NCBI RefSeq assembly: GCF_025770735.1
Contig: NZ_JAODPB010000002.1
Span: 124,001-188,000, forward strand
Origin: Shouchella tritolerans
Lineage (GTDB): Bacteria > Bacillota > Bacilli > Bacillales > Bacillaceae_D
Direction of reading: 5' to 3'
Length of the DNA stretch: 64,000 nucleotides
Below the pieces are notes generated by a model. The model saw only the letters and a program-made list of their open reading frames with translations, did no database searches and was not told the origin of the DNA. Position numbers and translations under genes: made by a program. Shown here piece after piece: positions 42,882 through 52,454 of the stretch; the stretch's first letter is position 1, and each line of letters starts with the position of its first letter.

Positions 42882-43517
42882 ATGGAGGAAATCGCGAGCA
42901 TTTATTGTATTGGCCGTAACTATGCCAACCATGCGAAAGAATTAGGAAACGAAGTACCGACGGAACCTTTGTTATTTGGCAAACCTAAAAGCGCAGCTGT
43001 GTTGGCTAACGGAAGCACGCTTCTTTATCCAAGTGACAAAGGGGCCATCCATTATGAGGCCGAGATTGTATTGAAAATTGACAAAGACATGGAGGATGGA
43101 GATACACTTGATGATGTCGTCACGGAGATGGCAGTAGGTGTCGACTTAACGTTGCGCGACTTGCAAAGCAAGCTAAAGCAAAAAGGGCACCCTTGGCTCC
43201 GTGCCAAAGGATTCCGCAACTCTGCCATCCTAACGCCATTTTTCCCATTTCCAGGAGAACAAGAAAGCAAAAGCATCGATTTTTCTCTCGAACGAAATGG
43301 CAAGATCGTCCAGCTAGGCAATACGGAGAATATGTTGTTTTCGTTTAGTGAAATTGTCCAGGAATGCCACCTTGCTTTTGGCTTAAAAAAGGGCGATTTG
43401 CTATTTACAGGCACGCCAGAAGGTGTCGGGGCAATCGCTGATGGCGATCAGTTTAACCTTGCATTTCAAGGAGAAACAAAGGGGACTTTCTTTGTAAGAA
43501 TGGAAAGCAAGGAATAA
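42882..43517 (+). CDS. Fumarylacetoacetate hydrolase family protein
   Basis: 211 residues, a minimal FAH domain. It starts with YCIGRNYANHAKELGN. Metal ligands are expected in HYEAEIVLKI (Glu) and in VDLTLRDLQ (Asp), and LLFTGTPEGVG is the C-terminal signature. Family members hydrolyse or decarboxylate acylpyruvates and related compounds. The exact substrate is unknown. AGGGGGATGG precedes the ATG; it lies 47 bases after the aminotransferase and may be co-transcribed. Confidence 0.9.
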   Translation: MEEIASIYCIGRNYANHAKELGNEVPTEPLLFGKPKSAAVLANGSTLLYPSDKGAIHYEAEIVLKIDKDMEDGDTLDDVVTEMAVGVDLTLRDLQSKLKQKGHPWLRAKGFRNSAILTPFFPFPGEQESKSIDFSLERNGKIVQLGNTENMLFSFSEIVQECHLAFGLKKGDLLFTGTPEGVGAIADGDQFNLAFQGETKGTFFVRMESKE

Positions 43518-43593
43518 AACAGCCCTTTGGTGTCTCAGTTGGCTAACCATAAGACAAACCTTTGATGAACGTGAGGGGAAAGGAGGTGCATGG

Positions 43594-44325
43594 ATGAAAA
43601 CGTTGATTTATGCCCACCGTGGTGCATCTGGATCTTATCCGGAAAACACGCTGAAGGCTTTTGAACAAGCAGCAAAAGCAGGGGCAGACGGGATTGAATT
43701 TGATGTCCAGTTAACGAAAGATGATGTACCTGTTGTCATTCACGACCGCACGGTCAACCGAACAACCAATGGGCAAGGCCCTGTTTGCCAATACATGGCC
43801 AATGAGTTGAAACAATTGAATGCAGCTGCCAAGCAAACGTACCAAAAACAAGAAAACATCCCTTTCCTGTCTGAACTGCTCGACTGGGCAGCGAGTTATC
43901 CGTCGCTCCATTTAAACTTAGAAGTAAAAGGGTACGGCCAGCCGCATGAGCGGGTCATTGATGCGATTTTGCCGCTCATTCGTGATAACCGGTTTAAAGA
44001 GCGTCTTGTTGTTTCTTCATTTGACCATATGTTGCTAGCAAAGTTCCAAGCCCATTTACCTTTCATTGAAACGGCCGCACTTGTAAAAGGGCCTTTATTT
44101 AAAGCAACCAGCTATCTGAAGCAGTTAGGGGCAAAAGGCTACCATTTAGACAGTATGTACGTATCAAAAGAATTAATCGAAGAAATGAAACAGGCAAATA
44201 CTGCCGTTCGGGCTTTCACTGTCAATGACACGACAACTTTGAAAAAGTTATTTTCTTGGGGCTGTCCAGCCGTTTTCACAGATTTTCCGACACGAGCGCT
44301 TCATCTTCGTGAAGCGTTTATGTAG
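43594..44325 (+). CDS. Glycerophosphodiester phosphodiesterase (cytosolic, UgpQ type)
   Basis: 243 residues, TIM-barrel GDPD domain. The catalytic AHRGASGSYPENTLKAFEQA (His-Arg, Glu), the metal-binding Glu/Asp in GIEFDVQLTKD and the second catalytic His in VVIHDRTVNRTTNG are all intact. It releases glycerol-3-phosphate from deacylated phospholipids. No signal peptide. AAAGGAGGTG precedes the ATG. A GlpD-like gene lies 3 kb away, but not in the same operon. Confidence 0.95.
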   Translation: MKTLIYAHRGASGSYPENTLKAFEQAAKAGADGIEFDVQLTKDDVPVVIHDRTVNRTTNGQGPVCQYMANELKQLNAAAKQTYQKQENIPFLSELLDWAASYPSLHLNLEVKGYGQPHERVIDAILPLIRDNRFKERLVVSSFDHMLLAKFQAHLPFIETAALVKGPLFKATSYLKQLGAKGYHLDSMYVSKELIEEMKQANTAVRAFTVNDTTTLKKLFSWGCPAVFTDFPTRALHLREAFM

Positions 44326-44987
44326 GAAGGCAACGGGTGCATAGAGCTACGGCTCTCTAGTGCCTTTCCAAAAGGAACCCCCTTTTCCATTAGACCGTTG
44401 CTCATTCAAATGCAATGCATTTTTATCTATTTTTTTATAAGCCCCGTTTCCGGCATGCCGATTGTTGCTTATCGTCAACTGGAATCGGGGACATATCCAC
44501 GTCCATGTAGCTATCAAACGGTGGCGACATCCCGTTAACTACCTTTCAAACCGACAAGCCGTAAAGCAAGCAATCATTTTTAGGCAAATGGAGGATTGGC
44601 CTTTTGCCAAAGTCATTGCTTTATTCCCTCCCGTTAGCTCGCTAGTGTATTCTTCCTCTTAAAAATCGGCCATTATACGCTGAAATTTTTAGTGTGCAGC
44701 CCTATGATTTCCGTTAAGGTTAGTCGTTTCATACTGCGGTTTAGCAGAGTCTGTGTAGTTAAGCCTGTCACGGACTTTTTCCTAAAGTCAAGTATAAAAG
44801 CAATGATAGGATCTGTCCCAACCTGTGGGCATACCACGTCAGGACGAGACACTTCACAACGCACCCTTTCTTTTTTGAAAACTTTTTCCTTGTTTAGCGG
44901 AACGGGGAAAAACACTATTCAAACGGCTAAAAAAGAGGTAAACTACGGAATGAATTGACATGTTCCAGTGAGAAAGGTGTGAGCAGC
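44326..44987. other. Gene-poor intergenic region (662 bp)
   Basis: I find no supported gene. Frames at 44462-44662 (+), 44692-44958 (+) and 44673-44915 (-) are open but have no family resemblance, poor ribosome binding sites and mutually overlap. On the minus strand a TATAAT (44676-44671) precedes a 24-codon frame with GGGAGG upstream, which may be a relic. It could be decayed coding sequence. Confidence 0.5.
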
Positions 44988-46526
44988 ATGAAAGAAATTG
45001 ATGTGTCTAAGTTCGAAAAAAAAATCATTCTTCGCCATATTGAAGAAAAGGATTTTAACGATATTATAAATTTATCAAAACGATGCTTTCCAAATATGGA
45101 GCCGTGGCGCCGTGAAGAATTACAGAGTCACATTTCCATATTTCCAGAGGGCCAATTTTGCGTCGAATACGACGGGCAAATCATCGGTTCATGTTCTAGT
45201 TTAATTATCAATTTTGATGAATACGATGACCAGCATACTTGGGATGAAATTACCGACCAAGGCTATATTACCAACCATGATCCTGATGGCTACAATTTAT
45301 ACGGCATTGAAATCATGGTGCATCCTGACTTTCGCCGTATGAAAATTGGCCGTCGTCTTTACGAAGCGCGGAAAGACTTGTGCCGGGAAAAAAATTTAAA
45401 AAGCATTATTATTGGCGGTCGCATCCCAAACTACTACAAATATGCGGACAAAATCTCACCACGGGAATATGTTGACCAAGTAACGATGCATAATATTTAT
45501 GACCCGGTTTTGACGTTCCAAGTCATTAATGGCTTTTCCCTTAAACGCGTTAATGCCAATTATTTGACTGATGACAAGGCGAGTATGAAATATGCCACAT
45601 TGATGGAATGGAATAACATTGACTATCAGCCATCTACGCCGAAAAGGCGTTTTAAAACGTCTTTTCCTGTGCGGATTACGACGATCCAATACGAAATGAA
45701 AAAAATTGCTTCATTTGATGATTTTGCTGTCCAATGTGAGTATTATGCAGATGTGGCAGCTAGTTATCAATCCGATTTTGCTGTTTTTCCTGAGATTTTT
45801 ACGCTTCAGCTATTATCCTTTCTTCCCGAGAAAAGTCCAAGCCGGGCGATTCGCCGTTTAACGGAATTTACAGAGGAATATATTGCGCTGTTTACGACGC
45901 TTGCTGTTCGCTACAATGTCAATATAATAGGCGGGTCCCATTATGTAGAAGAAGAAGGGAAGATTTATAATATCAGCTATTTGTTCCGCCGTGATGGTAC
46001 GATTGAAAAACAATATAAACTCCATATTACCCCAAATGAACGGCTTTTTTGGGGGATTAGCGGCGGCGACGAAGTAAAAGTGTTTGACACAGACTGCGGC
46101 AAAATTGCCATCCAAATTTGTTATGATATTGAGTTTCCAGAATTGGGCCGTATTGCCACCGACAAAGGGGCGAACATCATCTTTTCGCCATTTTGCACAG
46201 ATGACCGCCAAGGCTATTTGCGTGTCCGCTACTGTTCCCAGGCACGGGCGATTGAAAACCAAATTTACACCGTCATTTCTGGCACAGTCGGTAACCTTTC
46301 TGATGTGGCCAATATGGATATCCAATATGCCCAATCTGGCATTTTCACGCCGTCTGATTTCACGTTCCCACGCGACGGCATCGTAGGGGAGTGCAGCCCC
46401 AATATTGAAACGGTCGTAGTAGGAGACGTTGATTTAGAAATTTTACGGCGCCACCGCCGTTCTGGCAGCGTTAATCAATTACGTGACCGCCGAGATGACA
46501 TTTATCATGTCGTTTATAAACAGTAA
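44988..46526 (+). CDS. GNAT acetyltransferase / nitrilase-family fusion (YhcX-like)
   Basis: About 512 residues. The N-terminal domain (about 12-200) is GNAT-like with GIEIMVHPDFRRMKIGRRLYEARKD as acetyl-CoA motif. The C-terminal domain (about 225-500) is a carbon-nitrogen hydrolase with Glu (VFPEIF), Lys (KQYKLHITPNE) and Cys (IQICYDIEFPE) forming the catalytic triad. The same fusion exists as B. subtilis YhcX, with unknown substrate. ATG 44988 follows AGAAAGGTG; an in-frame ATG at 44955 lacks a site. Both domains keep their key residues. Confidence 0.92.
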   Translation: MKEIDVSKFEKKIILRHIEEKDFNDIINLSKRCFPNMEPWRREELQSHISIFPEGQFCVEYDGQIIGSCSSLIINFDEYDDQHTWDEITDQGYITNHDPDGYNLYGIEIMVHPDFRRMKIGRRLYEARKDLCREKNLKSIIIGGRIPNYYKYADKISPREYVDQVTMHNIYDPVLTFQVINGFSLKRVNANYLTDDKASMKYATLMEWNNIDYQPSTPKRRFKTSFPVRITTIQYEMKKIASFDDFAVQCEYYADVAASYQSDFAVFPEIFTLQLLSFLPEKSPSRAIRRLTEFTEEYIALFTTLAVRYNVNIIGGSHYVEEEGKIYNISYLFRRDGTIEKQYKLHITPNERLFWGISGGDEVKVFDTDCGKIAIQICYDIEFPELGRIATDKGANIIFSPFCTDDRQGYLRVRYCSQARAIENQIYTVISGTVGNLSDVANMDIQYAQSGIFTPSDFTFPRDGIVGECSPNIETVVVGDVDLEILRRHRRSGSVNQLRDRRDDIYHVVYKQ

Positions 46527-46584
46527 GTGATAGCAGATTGAGCAGACACGATTGAGTGTGTCTTAGTAGAAAGGAAGGATCACA

Positions 46585-47283
46585 ATGCGATTGCCGCCAT
46601 TAACGAAAATGCAGTTCATTCATCGCCCCAATCGCTTTGTTGTCGAATTAAGGCGAACAGACACAGGGGAAACTGTACTGGCGCATTTGCCTGATCCAGG
46701 ACGTTTGCGTGAATTGTTAGTGGAAGGCGCCGTCATTTGGGCTGAACCTGCTGTCGGGCCGTTACGTAAAACGGCATGGACAGCTGTGTTATGTGAGACA
46801 TCTGGCGGTGACCTTGTTTCACTAAAAACGACTTTTGCCAACCAACTAGTAGAAGAGGCGCTAGCCTCCCATTCCCTTGAAGCATTTAGTGGCTGGCAGC
46901 TAGTAAAAAGAGAAGCAACAATAGGCAAATCGCGTTTTGATTTTTTGCTTTCCAAAAACGGACGCACGCTGGTGCTTGAAGTAAAGAGTGTAACGCTTGC
47001 TCGCGACAGCAAAGGGTTTTTTCCAGATGCCATCACGAAAAGGGGCGCAAAACATGTACGGGAATTGACTGCTTTAAATATGCTGCCTGAGTATGAGAGT
47101 GCGATTCTGTTTGTCTCTCAACATAGCAACATTAGCACGGTGGAAATGGAAAGCAGCATAGACGCTGATTTTGCCAAAGCGATCAAGGAAGCAAACGATA
47201 AAGGCGTGTTCATTAGCGCAGTGAGCACGACACTATCCAAACAGAACATTTGTTTAAAAAATCGGATTCCGGTTATCGTCTGA
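46585..47283 (+). CDS. sfsA: SfsA family DNA/RNA-binding protein
   Basis: 232 residues. The N-terminal OB-like part has VELRRTDTGETVLAHLPDPGRLRELL. The C-terminal nuclease-like domain has FDFLL, LEVKSVTLA (the PD-(D/E)xK-type Asp/Glu-x-Lys) and FPDAITKRGAKHVREL. First described as sugar fermentation stimulation protein, it binds nucleic acids and is a likely nuclease. GGAAGG precedes the ATG. It lies 58 bases after the fusion gene. Confidence 0.95.
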   Translation: MRLPPLTKMQFIHRPNRFVVELRRTDTGETVLAHLPDPGRLRELLVEGAVIWAEPAVGPLRKTAWTAVLCETSGGDLVSLKTTFANQLVEEALASHSLEAFSGWQLVKREATIGKSRFDFLLSKNGRTLVLEVKSVTLARDSKGFFPDAITKRGAKHVRELTALNMLPEYESAILFVSQHSNISTVEMESSIDADFAKAIKEANDKGVFISAVSTTLSKQNICLKNRIPVIV

Positions 47284-47305
47284 CTTCTCTGTTATTGTGA
47301 AAAAA

Positions 47306-47314
47306 TGCTATGAT
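47306..47314 (+). promoter_or_regulatory. Candidate extended -10 promoter of the GlpD-like gene
   Basis: TG-C-TATGAT (47306-47314), 34 bases before the start codon; no matching -35. Confidence 0.45.
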
Positions 47315-47348
47315 AAGGAAAGTGAGCAAACAGATAGGGGAGTTGTAG

Positions 47349-48956
47349 ATGGTTCATTCTTTTTCAAGTGAATTGCGGGGTGAGTATATACAGCAGCTGG
47401 AAGGGGATGTCTTTGACCTGCTGGTGATCGGCGGAGGGGTTGCCGGAGCGGGCATTGCCCTTGATGCAGTAGTCAGGGGAATGAAGACGGTTTTAATTGA
47501 ACGTGCCGATTTTGCTTCAGGCTCTTCTGGGGCTTGGTCAACCCTTTTTCATAATGAGAGTAGGCAGGCCCACCAGCTTGACATGAAATGGCACGGAGAA
47601 TATGTCAAAGAGCGCTTGATTTTGCATGAAAATGCTCCGCATTTAATGAAACAGCTTCCTTTGCTGCTTCCTGCTTTTAAAGTCAGCATGTTTGGCAGGC
47701 AATCTTTTGGTTCAAAGGTGGTTGAACGTATATCAGACTTGGCAAGAAAGGAAAAGCGCAAACATTTATCAAAAAAGGAACTGAATCGCCTTGCGCCTTT
47801 ACTCTCTGATAAATCGATCAAAGGCGCTGTTCTCTACCATGAATTTTGGCGTGACGATGCACGGCTCGTGTTTGATTTGCTAAAAGAAGCAACTAGAAGG
47901 GGAACAATGGCGCTCAATTATATGAAAGCAGAGACGTTTCTCTATGAAAATGGGAAAGCCGTCGGTGTGGTTGCGATCGATCAGTTGACTGGCGAAGCTT
48001 ATAAAGTGTTCGCTAAAAAGATTATTAATGCTACAGGGATTGAGGCAGATACTCTTCGGGAGCAAGACCGGTCTATGTCGGCAAAGACGATTGGCTATAT
48101 GACTGATGCGTATATGGTCATTCCAAAAGAGCTGCTTGCGATTGACCAAGTTGTTTATTTGGAATTGGACGACAAAAAGCTGATTAGTCTGGCGCCAAGA
48201 GGCAAGAAAGTCGTGTTGTCTTTGACGAACAGCGATGAAAGGGACGAAAACGAACGAGAGGTCATGTTGGCGAAAATCAATCAGACGTTTCAGCAAGTAC
48301 AGATCACACCCGATGATATTGAAGCCTCGTGGTATGTTAAACGGCCAATTGTGATGGAAACAAACAAAAAAAAGCATGAAGCGATCAGGAAAAATGACTG
48401 GTTTGAATCCGCTTCAGGCCTTGTAACAGTAGTATGTGGGCACACCACTGGTTATCGTTTATTGGCCAAGCAAATTCTTGACCGTATCGCCAAAAAAGCA
48501 GGCCCTTTTTCTCCGTGCGAAACGGATACAGTCACCCTTTCCGGCGGCTATGCAGGCAGCGTTGACCAATTTGACAATTATAAAGAAAAACGCCTTGCTG
48601 AAGGGGTACAGTATGGAATTAGCCGAGAAAAGGCACAAGAATTAGTCGATATGTATGGGTCGAATGTAGGGGCCATTTATGCACGTTTTTGGTCTTATAA
48701 AAAACAAGCGCGTCTATTTGGGTTGCCGCCGGTTATTTTTGCGCAGCTGCTGTTTTCGATTGAAGAAGAAATGGCAGTTACGCCCGCAGACTTTTTGGTC
48801 AGGCGCACGGCGATGTTCTATTTTAATAAAACAGAAGCGGTACATGTCCAAGAAGCGGTTTTTCGGTATATGCGTGATCGCTTTAATTGGAGTGAGGAGC
48901 AGGAAGCGCAATACCGATTGGAATTGGATGCCTTGATCAAGCTTGCAAGCAGATGA
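47349..48956 (+). CDS. Divergent GlpD-like FAD-dependent oxidoreductase
   Basis: 535 residues against about 555 for GlpD. The FAD-binding GGGVAGAGIALDAVVRG and the DFASGSSG region are present, as are the overall order and the C-terminal GlpD domain. But the canonical SSRSxKLxHGGxRY block is replaced by SGAWSTLFHNESRQ, the GPWVD block by GIEAD, and the PREGKTxIGTTDT block by PRGKKVVLSLTNS. Active-site residues of glycerol-3-phosphate dehydrogenase are therefore missing. It may be a paralogue with another substrate or no dehydrogenase activity. Codon-level decay is not seen: no stop or frameshift. Confidence 0.85.
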   Translation: MVHSFSSELRGEYIQQLEGDVFDLLVIGGGVAGAGIALDAVVRGMKTVLIERADFASGSSGAWSTLFHNESRQAHQLDMKWHGEYVKERLILHENAPHLMKQLPLLLPAFKVSMFGRQSFGSKVVERISDLARKEKRKHLSKKELNRLAPLLSDKSIKGAVLYHEFWRDDARLVFDLLKEATRRGTMALNYMKAETFLYENGKAVGVVAIDQLTGEAYKVFAKKIINATGIEADTLREQDRSMSAKTIGYMTDAYMVIPKELLAIDQVVYLELDDKKLISLAPRGKKVVLSLTNSDERDENEREVMLAKINQTFQQVQITPDDIEASWYVKRPIVMETNKKKHEAIRKNDWFESASGLVTVVCGHTTGYRLLAKQILDRIAKKAGPFSPCETDTVTLSGGYAGSVDQFDNYKEKRLAEGVQYGISREKAQELVDMYGSNVGAIYARFWSYKKQARLFGLPPVIFAQLLFSIEEEMAVTPADFLVRRTAMFYFNKTEAVHVQEAVFRYMRDRFNWSEEQEAQYRLELDALIKLASR

Positions 48957-49033
48957 GCCGTTTTTTTGCTGGCAAACCAGGGGAATGCTGTGTAAAATGA
49001 TAGCGTAGAGCAGTTTTTATGGGAGGGACTCTT

Positions 49034-50773
49034 TTGAATATTGCGGAGAAAGTGGAACGCTGGAACCAATTTGCACAATTAGAACCAGATGTGCGTCAAC
49101 AATTGGACGCCATTTTGGATAATGATAAGGCGCTTGAAGATTGTTTTTACCGGGAACTTGCCTTTGGAACAGGAGGCATGCGTGGGGAAATCGGGCCAGG
49201 ACCAAACCGGATGAATACATATACTGTTCGAAAAGCAGCCGAAGGATTGGCCCGCTTTATTGAAAAACGAGGCGAGACAGCGAAAAGCAAAGGAGTGGCG
49301 ATCGCTTTTGATTCCCGCCATAAGTCAGCAAAGTTTGCTCATGAAGCAGCAATCACGTTAGGCGCTCATGGCATTAAAGCATACGTTTTTGAAAGTTTGC
49401 GGCCGACGCCAGAATTGTCATTTGCCGTCCGTTATCTCGGAGCTGAAGCAGGTATTGTGATTACTGCTTCACATAACCCGCCTGAGTATAATGGCTTTAA
49501 AGTATACGGCGCAGATGGCTGCCAATTCCCGCCTGCCCCTGCAGAAGAGCTTGTCGCTTGTGTGCAATCAATCGAAGACGAATTGGCTATTGAAGTTGGC
49601 GATGAAGAAGAATTGAAAGCAGCACAGTTATACGAGCTCATTTCTACTGAAATGGACGATGCTTATAACGAACAATTGAAGACGATTTTGCTCCAGCCTG
49701 AAATGGACAAGAATGATGGCGATGAGTTGGCTATTGTGTTTACACCGCTCCATGGCACAGCGAATGTTGCGGTCAGACGTGCCCTAAAGGAGAGCGGGTT
49801 TACAAACGTTACAGTGGTCGCTGAACAAGAGCAACCTGATCCTGATTTTTCAACTGTTTCTTCACCAAACCCAGAGGAACATGCAGCCTTTACATTGGCG
49901 ATCGATTATGGGGAGCGCCAAGGGGCAGACCTTTTGCTTGCTACAGACCCGGATGCAGACCGTGTAGGGCTTGCGGTGAAAGATGACGAGGGGAACTACA
50001 TTGTCTTGACTGGAAACCAAACTGGCGCGCTCTTGCTTGACTATCTTCTCGAAACACGCCAGCAAAAGGGGACGCTTCCGAAAAATGGCGTAGTCCTCAA
50101 GACGATTGTCACGTCTGAACTAGGCCGAGTAATTGCTGACGCTTACGGGCTGACAACCATCGATACGTTAACAGGCTTCAAGTTTATCGGCGAAAAGATG
50201 GGCGAATATGAACGTTCCGGTGAACATACATTTTTGTTCGGCTATGAAGAAAGCTATGGCTATTTAATAGGAGATTTCGTCCGCGATAAAGACGCTATTC
50301 AAGCTTGCCTGTTTGCCGCTGAGTTGGCACTCCATTATAAGCGTAAAGGCATGACGGTTTATGAAGCATTGCAGCAAGTCTATCGCAAGTACGGCTATTA
50401 CCGTGAAGGGTTGCAATCCTTAACGTTAAAAGGAAAAGAAGGGGCAGAAAAAATTGCTTCTATTCTTGCCTCTCTCCGTCAAGAAGCGCCTACACATATG
50501 GCTAGTAGGCTCATTACAACAGTCGAAGATTTTGAATCGAGACAAGCGCTTGCCACTGCAACAGGAGAACGGACAGCGATTGAGTTGCCAGCATCCAATG
50601 TGCTGAAGTACACACTTGAGGACGGCTCGTGGTTCTGTGTGCGTCCTTCGGGAACAGAACCTAAAGTGAAGTTTTATTTTGGTGTTGTCGGCTCAAGCAA
50701 TGAAGAGAGTGAACAAAAACTGAATCAGTTGCAACAAGCGGTCATGTCTTATATGGAAGCTTTTATTTCTTAA
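49034..50773 (+). CDS. pgcA: Phospho-sugar mutase (alpha-phosphoglucomutase PgcA-like)
   Basis: About 579 residues, alpha-D-phosphohexomutase fold. The phosphoserine loop is [17 protein letters not shown], the Mg-binding loop TDPDADRVG, the sugar-binding loop [10 protein letters not shown] and the phosphate-binding loop [12 protein letters not shown]. It interconverts glucose-1- and -6-phosphate for lipid-anchor and cell-wall glycan precursors. TTG 49034 is chosen since GGGAGGG is 6 bases upstream; the ATG at 49019 lies before that site. The length matches B. subtilis PgcA. Confidence 0.93.
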   Translation: MNIAEKVERWNQFAQLEPDVRQQLDAILDNDKALEDCFYRELAFGTGGMRGEIGPGPNRMNTYTVRKAAEGLARFIEKRGETAKSKGVAIAFDSRHKSAKFAHEAAITLGAHGIKAYVFESLRPTPELSFAVRYLGAEAGIVITASHNPPEYNGFKVYGADGCQFPPAPAEELVACVQSIEDELAIEVGDEEELKAAQLYELISTEMDDAYNEQLKTILLQPEMDKNDGDELAIVFTPLHGTANVAVRRALKESGFTNVTVVAEQEQPDPDFSTVSSPNPEEHAAFTLAIDYGERQGADLLLATDPDADRVGLAVKDDEGNYIVLTGNQTGALLLDYLLETRQQKGTLPKNGVVLKTIVTSELGRVIADAYGLTTIDTLTGFKFIGEKMGEYERSGEHTFLFGYEESYGYLIGDFVRDKDAIQACLFAAELALHYKRKGMTVYEALQQVYRKYGYYREGLQSLTLKGKEGAEKIASILASLRQEAPTHMASRLITTVEDFESRQALATATGERTAIELPASNVLKYTLEDGSWFCVRPSGTEPKVKFYFGVVGSSNEESEQKLNQLQQAVMSYMEAFIS

Positions 50774-50778
50774 CATTT

Positions 50779-50818
50779 CCCTTGTGCGTACAGGCTTGCT
50801 GTGCGCCAAGGGCTTTTT
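50779..50818 (+). terminator. pgcA terminator
   Basis: CCCTTG (50779-50784) pairs with CAAGGG (50807-50812), with partial inner pairing GCG/CGC, followed by CTTTTT. Confidence 0.75.
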
Positions 50819-50822
50819 CTTG

Positions 50823-50852
50823 TTCATGTAACTCTACTGCTGTTCATAGAAT
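50823..50852 (+). promoter_or_regulatory. Candidate sigma-E promoter of spoVR
   Basis: TTCATGTA (50823-50830), 14-base spacer, CATAGAAT (50845-50852), close to the sigma-E consensus in both boxes and in spacing. SpoVR is a mother-cell sigma-E protein in B. subtilis. Confidence 0.65.
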
Positions 50853-50878
50853 AGGAAGACAACGAAGGAGGGAGTGCG

Positions 50879-52270
50879 TTGTCTGACAATTGGAAAGAAC
50901 TGCAATATGCGATTGAAGAGATTACTGAAATTGCTAAAGGGTTTGGCCTTGATTTTTATGAAATGCGCTATGAAATTTGCCCAGCGGATATCATTTACAC
51001 ATTCGGGGCTTATGGGATGCCAACACGGTATAACCATTGGTCGTTTGGCAAGCAATACCACAAAATGAAGCTCCAGTATGATTTAGGGTTAAGCAAAATT
51101 TATGAGCTCGTTATTAATTCCGATCCATGCTATGCCTTTTTATTAGACAGCAATAGTTTGATCCAAAACAAGCTTATTGTCGCCCATGTGTTGGCCCATT
51201 GTGACTTTTTCAAAAACAACATTCGCTTTTCAAATACACGGCGCGATATGGTGGAGAGCATGAGCGCTACGGCTGAACGGGTTGCCCACTATGAACATAT
51301 TCATGGCAAAGAGCAAGTCGAAAATTTTCTTGATGCCGTTTTGGCGATTCAAGAACATATTGACCCTGGGCTTGTCAAGCCAGTAGAGAGCAGCGACTTG
51401 ACATTTGAAAAGCCGCGGACTTCTGAATATGAGGATTTGTGGAATTTAGAAGAGCAGCCTAAAAAGGAAACATCTCCAAAAAAGAAACGTTTTCCTGAAA
51501 GTCCTGAAAAAGACGTGCTTCGTTTTATCGAACACCATAGCAGGGAATTGGAACCTTGGCAGCGTGATATTTTGACAATGATGCGGGAAGAAATGCTATA
51601 TTTCTGGCCGCAATTGGAAACGAAAATCATGAATGAAGGCTGGGCCTCTTTTTGGCATGCACGGATTATTAGAGAAATGGACTTAACGAGCGAAGAGGCA
51701 GTTGAATTTGCGAAGTTGAACGCTGCTGTTGTCCAACCATCGAAAACATCCATTAATCCTTATTACTTAGGATTGAAAATTTTTGAGGATATTGAACAAC
51801 GCTACAACGAGCCAACAGAGGAAATGCAGCGCAAACAAGGGATTAAGCCAGGAAGCGGGCGTGAGAAAATCTTTGAAGTCCGTGAAATTGAATCGGATAC
51901 GTCGTTTATCCGCAACTATTTAACAAAAGAGCTCGTCCACCGGGAAGACATGTACTTATTCCAAAAACAAGGTTCGGACTATAAGATTGTCGACAAAGCT
52001 TGGGAAGGTGTACGTGACCACATTACTCAATCGCGGGTCAATGGCGGCTTTCCGTACCTAGTGGTGACGGATGGCGATTACTTAAAAAATGGTGAACTTT
52101 ATATTACACATCGTTTTGAAGGGATTGAACTTGATGTTGGCCATTTGGAGAGAGTCCTTCCTTATCTTTATCAACTATGGGGCCGCACGGTTCATTTGGA
52201 AACAGAAATTAATGAAAAGCAGATTGTTTTTATTTACGACGGTGGCAAAATGCACCGCAAGTATTTATAG
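50879..52270 (+). CDS. spoVR: Stage V sporulation protein R
   Basis: 463 residues, a single SpoVR domain. Recognisable stretches include [34 protein letters not shown]-type N-terminus, [42 protein letters not shown] and [13 protein letters not shown]. It is needed for normal spore cortex formation in B. subtilis; its molecular activity is unresolved. It starts at TTG 50879 with GAAGGAGGGAG. It carries its own sigma-E-like promoter and lies alone. Confidence 0.96.
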   Translation: MSDNWKELQYAIEEITEIAKGFGLDFYEMRYEICPADIIYTFGAYGMPTRYNHWSFGKQYHKMKLQYDLGLSKIYELVINSDPCYAFLLDSNSLIQNKLIVAHVLAHCDFFKNNIRFSNTRRDMVESMSATAERVAHYEHIHGKEQVENFLDAVLAIQEHIDPGLVKPVESSDLTFEKPRTSEYEDLWNLEEQPKKETSPKKKRFPESPEKDVLRFIEHHSRELEPWQRDILTMMREEMLYFWPQLETKIMNEGWASFWHARIIREMDLTSEEAVEFAKLNAAVVQPSKTSINPYYLGLKIFEDIEQRYNEPTEEMQRKQGIKPGSGREKIFEVREIESDTSFIRNYLTKELVHREDMYLFQKQGSDYKIVDKAWEGVRDHITQSRVNGGFPYLVVTDGDYLKNGELYITHRFEGIELDVGHLERVLPYLYQLWGRTVHLETEINEKQIVFIYDGGKMHRKYL

Positions 52271-52293
52271 GGGCAGCAGACAGCCCTTTTTTT
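52270..52293 (+). terminator. Weak spoVR terminator
   Basis: GGGC and GCCC separated by AGCAGACA form a short stem (with bulge) followed by seven T. Confidence 0.5.
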
Positions 52294-52363
52294 GTGCAAC
52301 GTAAGCGAATGTCTTTAAGTTACATAGACAAACAAAAAAATTTCAAAATGATCGATATATTAA

Positions 52364-52392
52364 TTGACGGTCGTTTCGTTTCAGAGTAAGAT
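52364..52392 (+). promoter_or_regulatory. Sigma-A promoter of the heterodimeric ABC exporter operon
   Basis: TTGACG (52364-52369), 17-base spacer, TAAGAT (52387-52392). The leader after it holds an inverted repeat (TTACGA ... TCGTAA), possibly an operator or hairpin. Confidence 0.7.
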
Positions 52393-52454
52393 AGATTTTA
52401 CGACTCTACGGTATTTCGTAATTCTAAGCATTGAATTTAAGAGGTGGTGTAACG

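Noticed and set aside
44673-44958. Overlapping open frames on both strands, considered as a transposase remnant
   Set aside because: No DDE signature, inverted repeats or target duplication, and no family resemblance.
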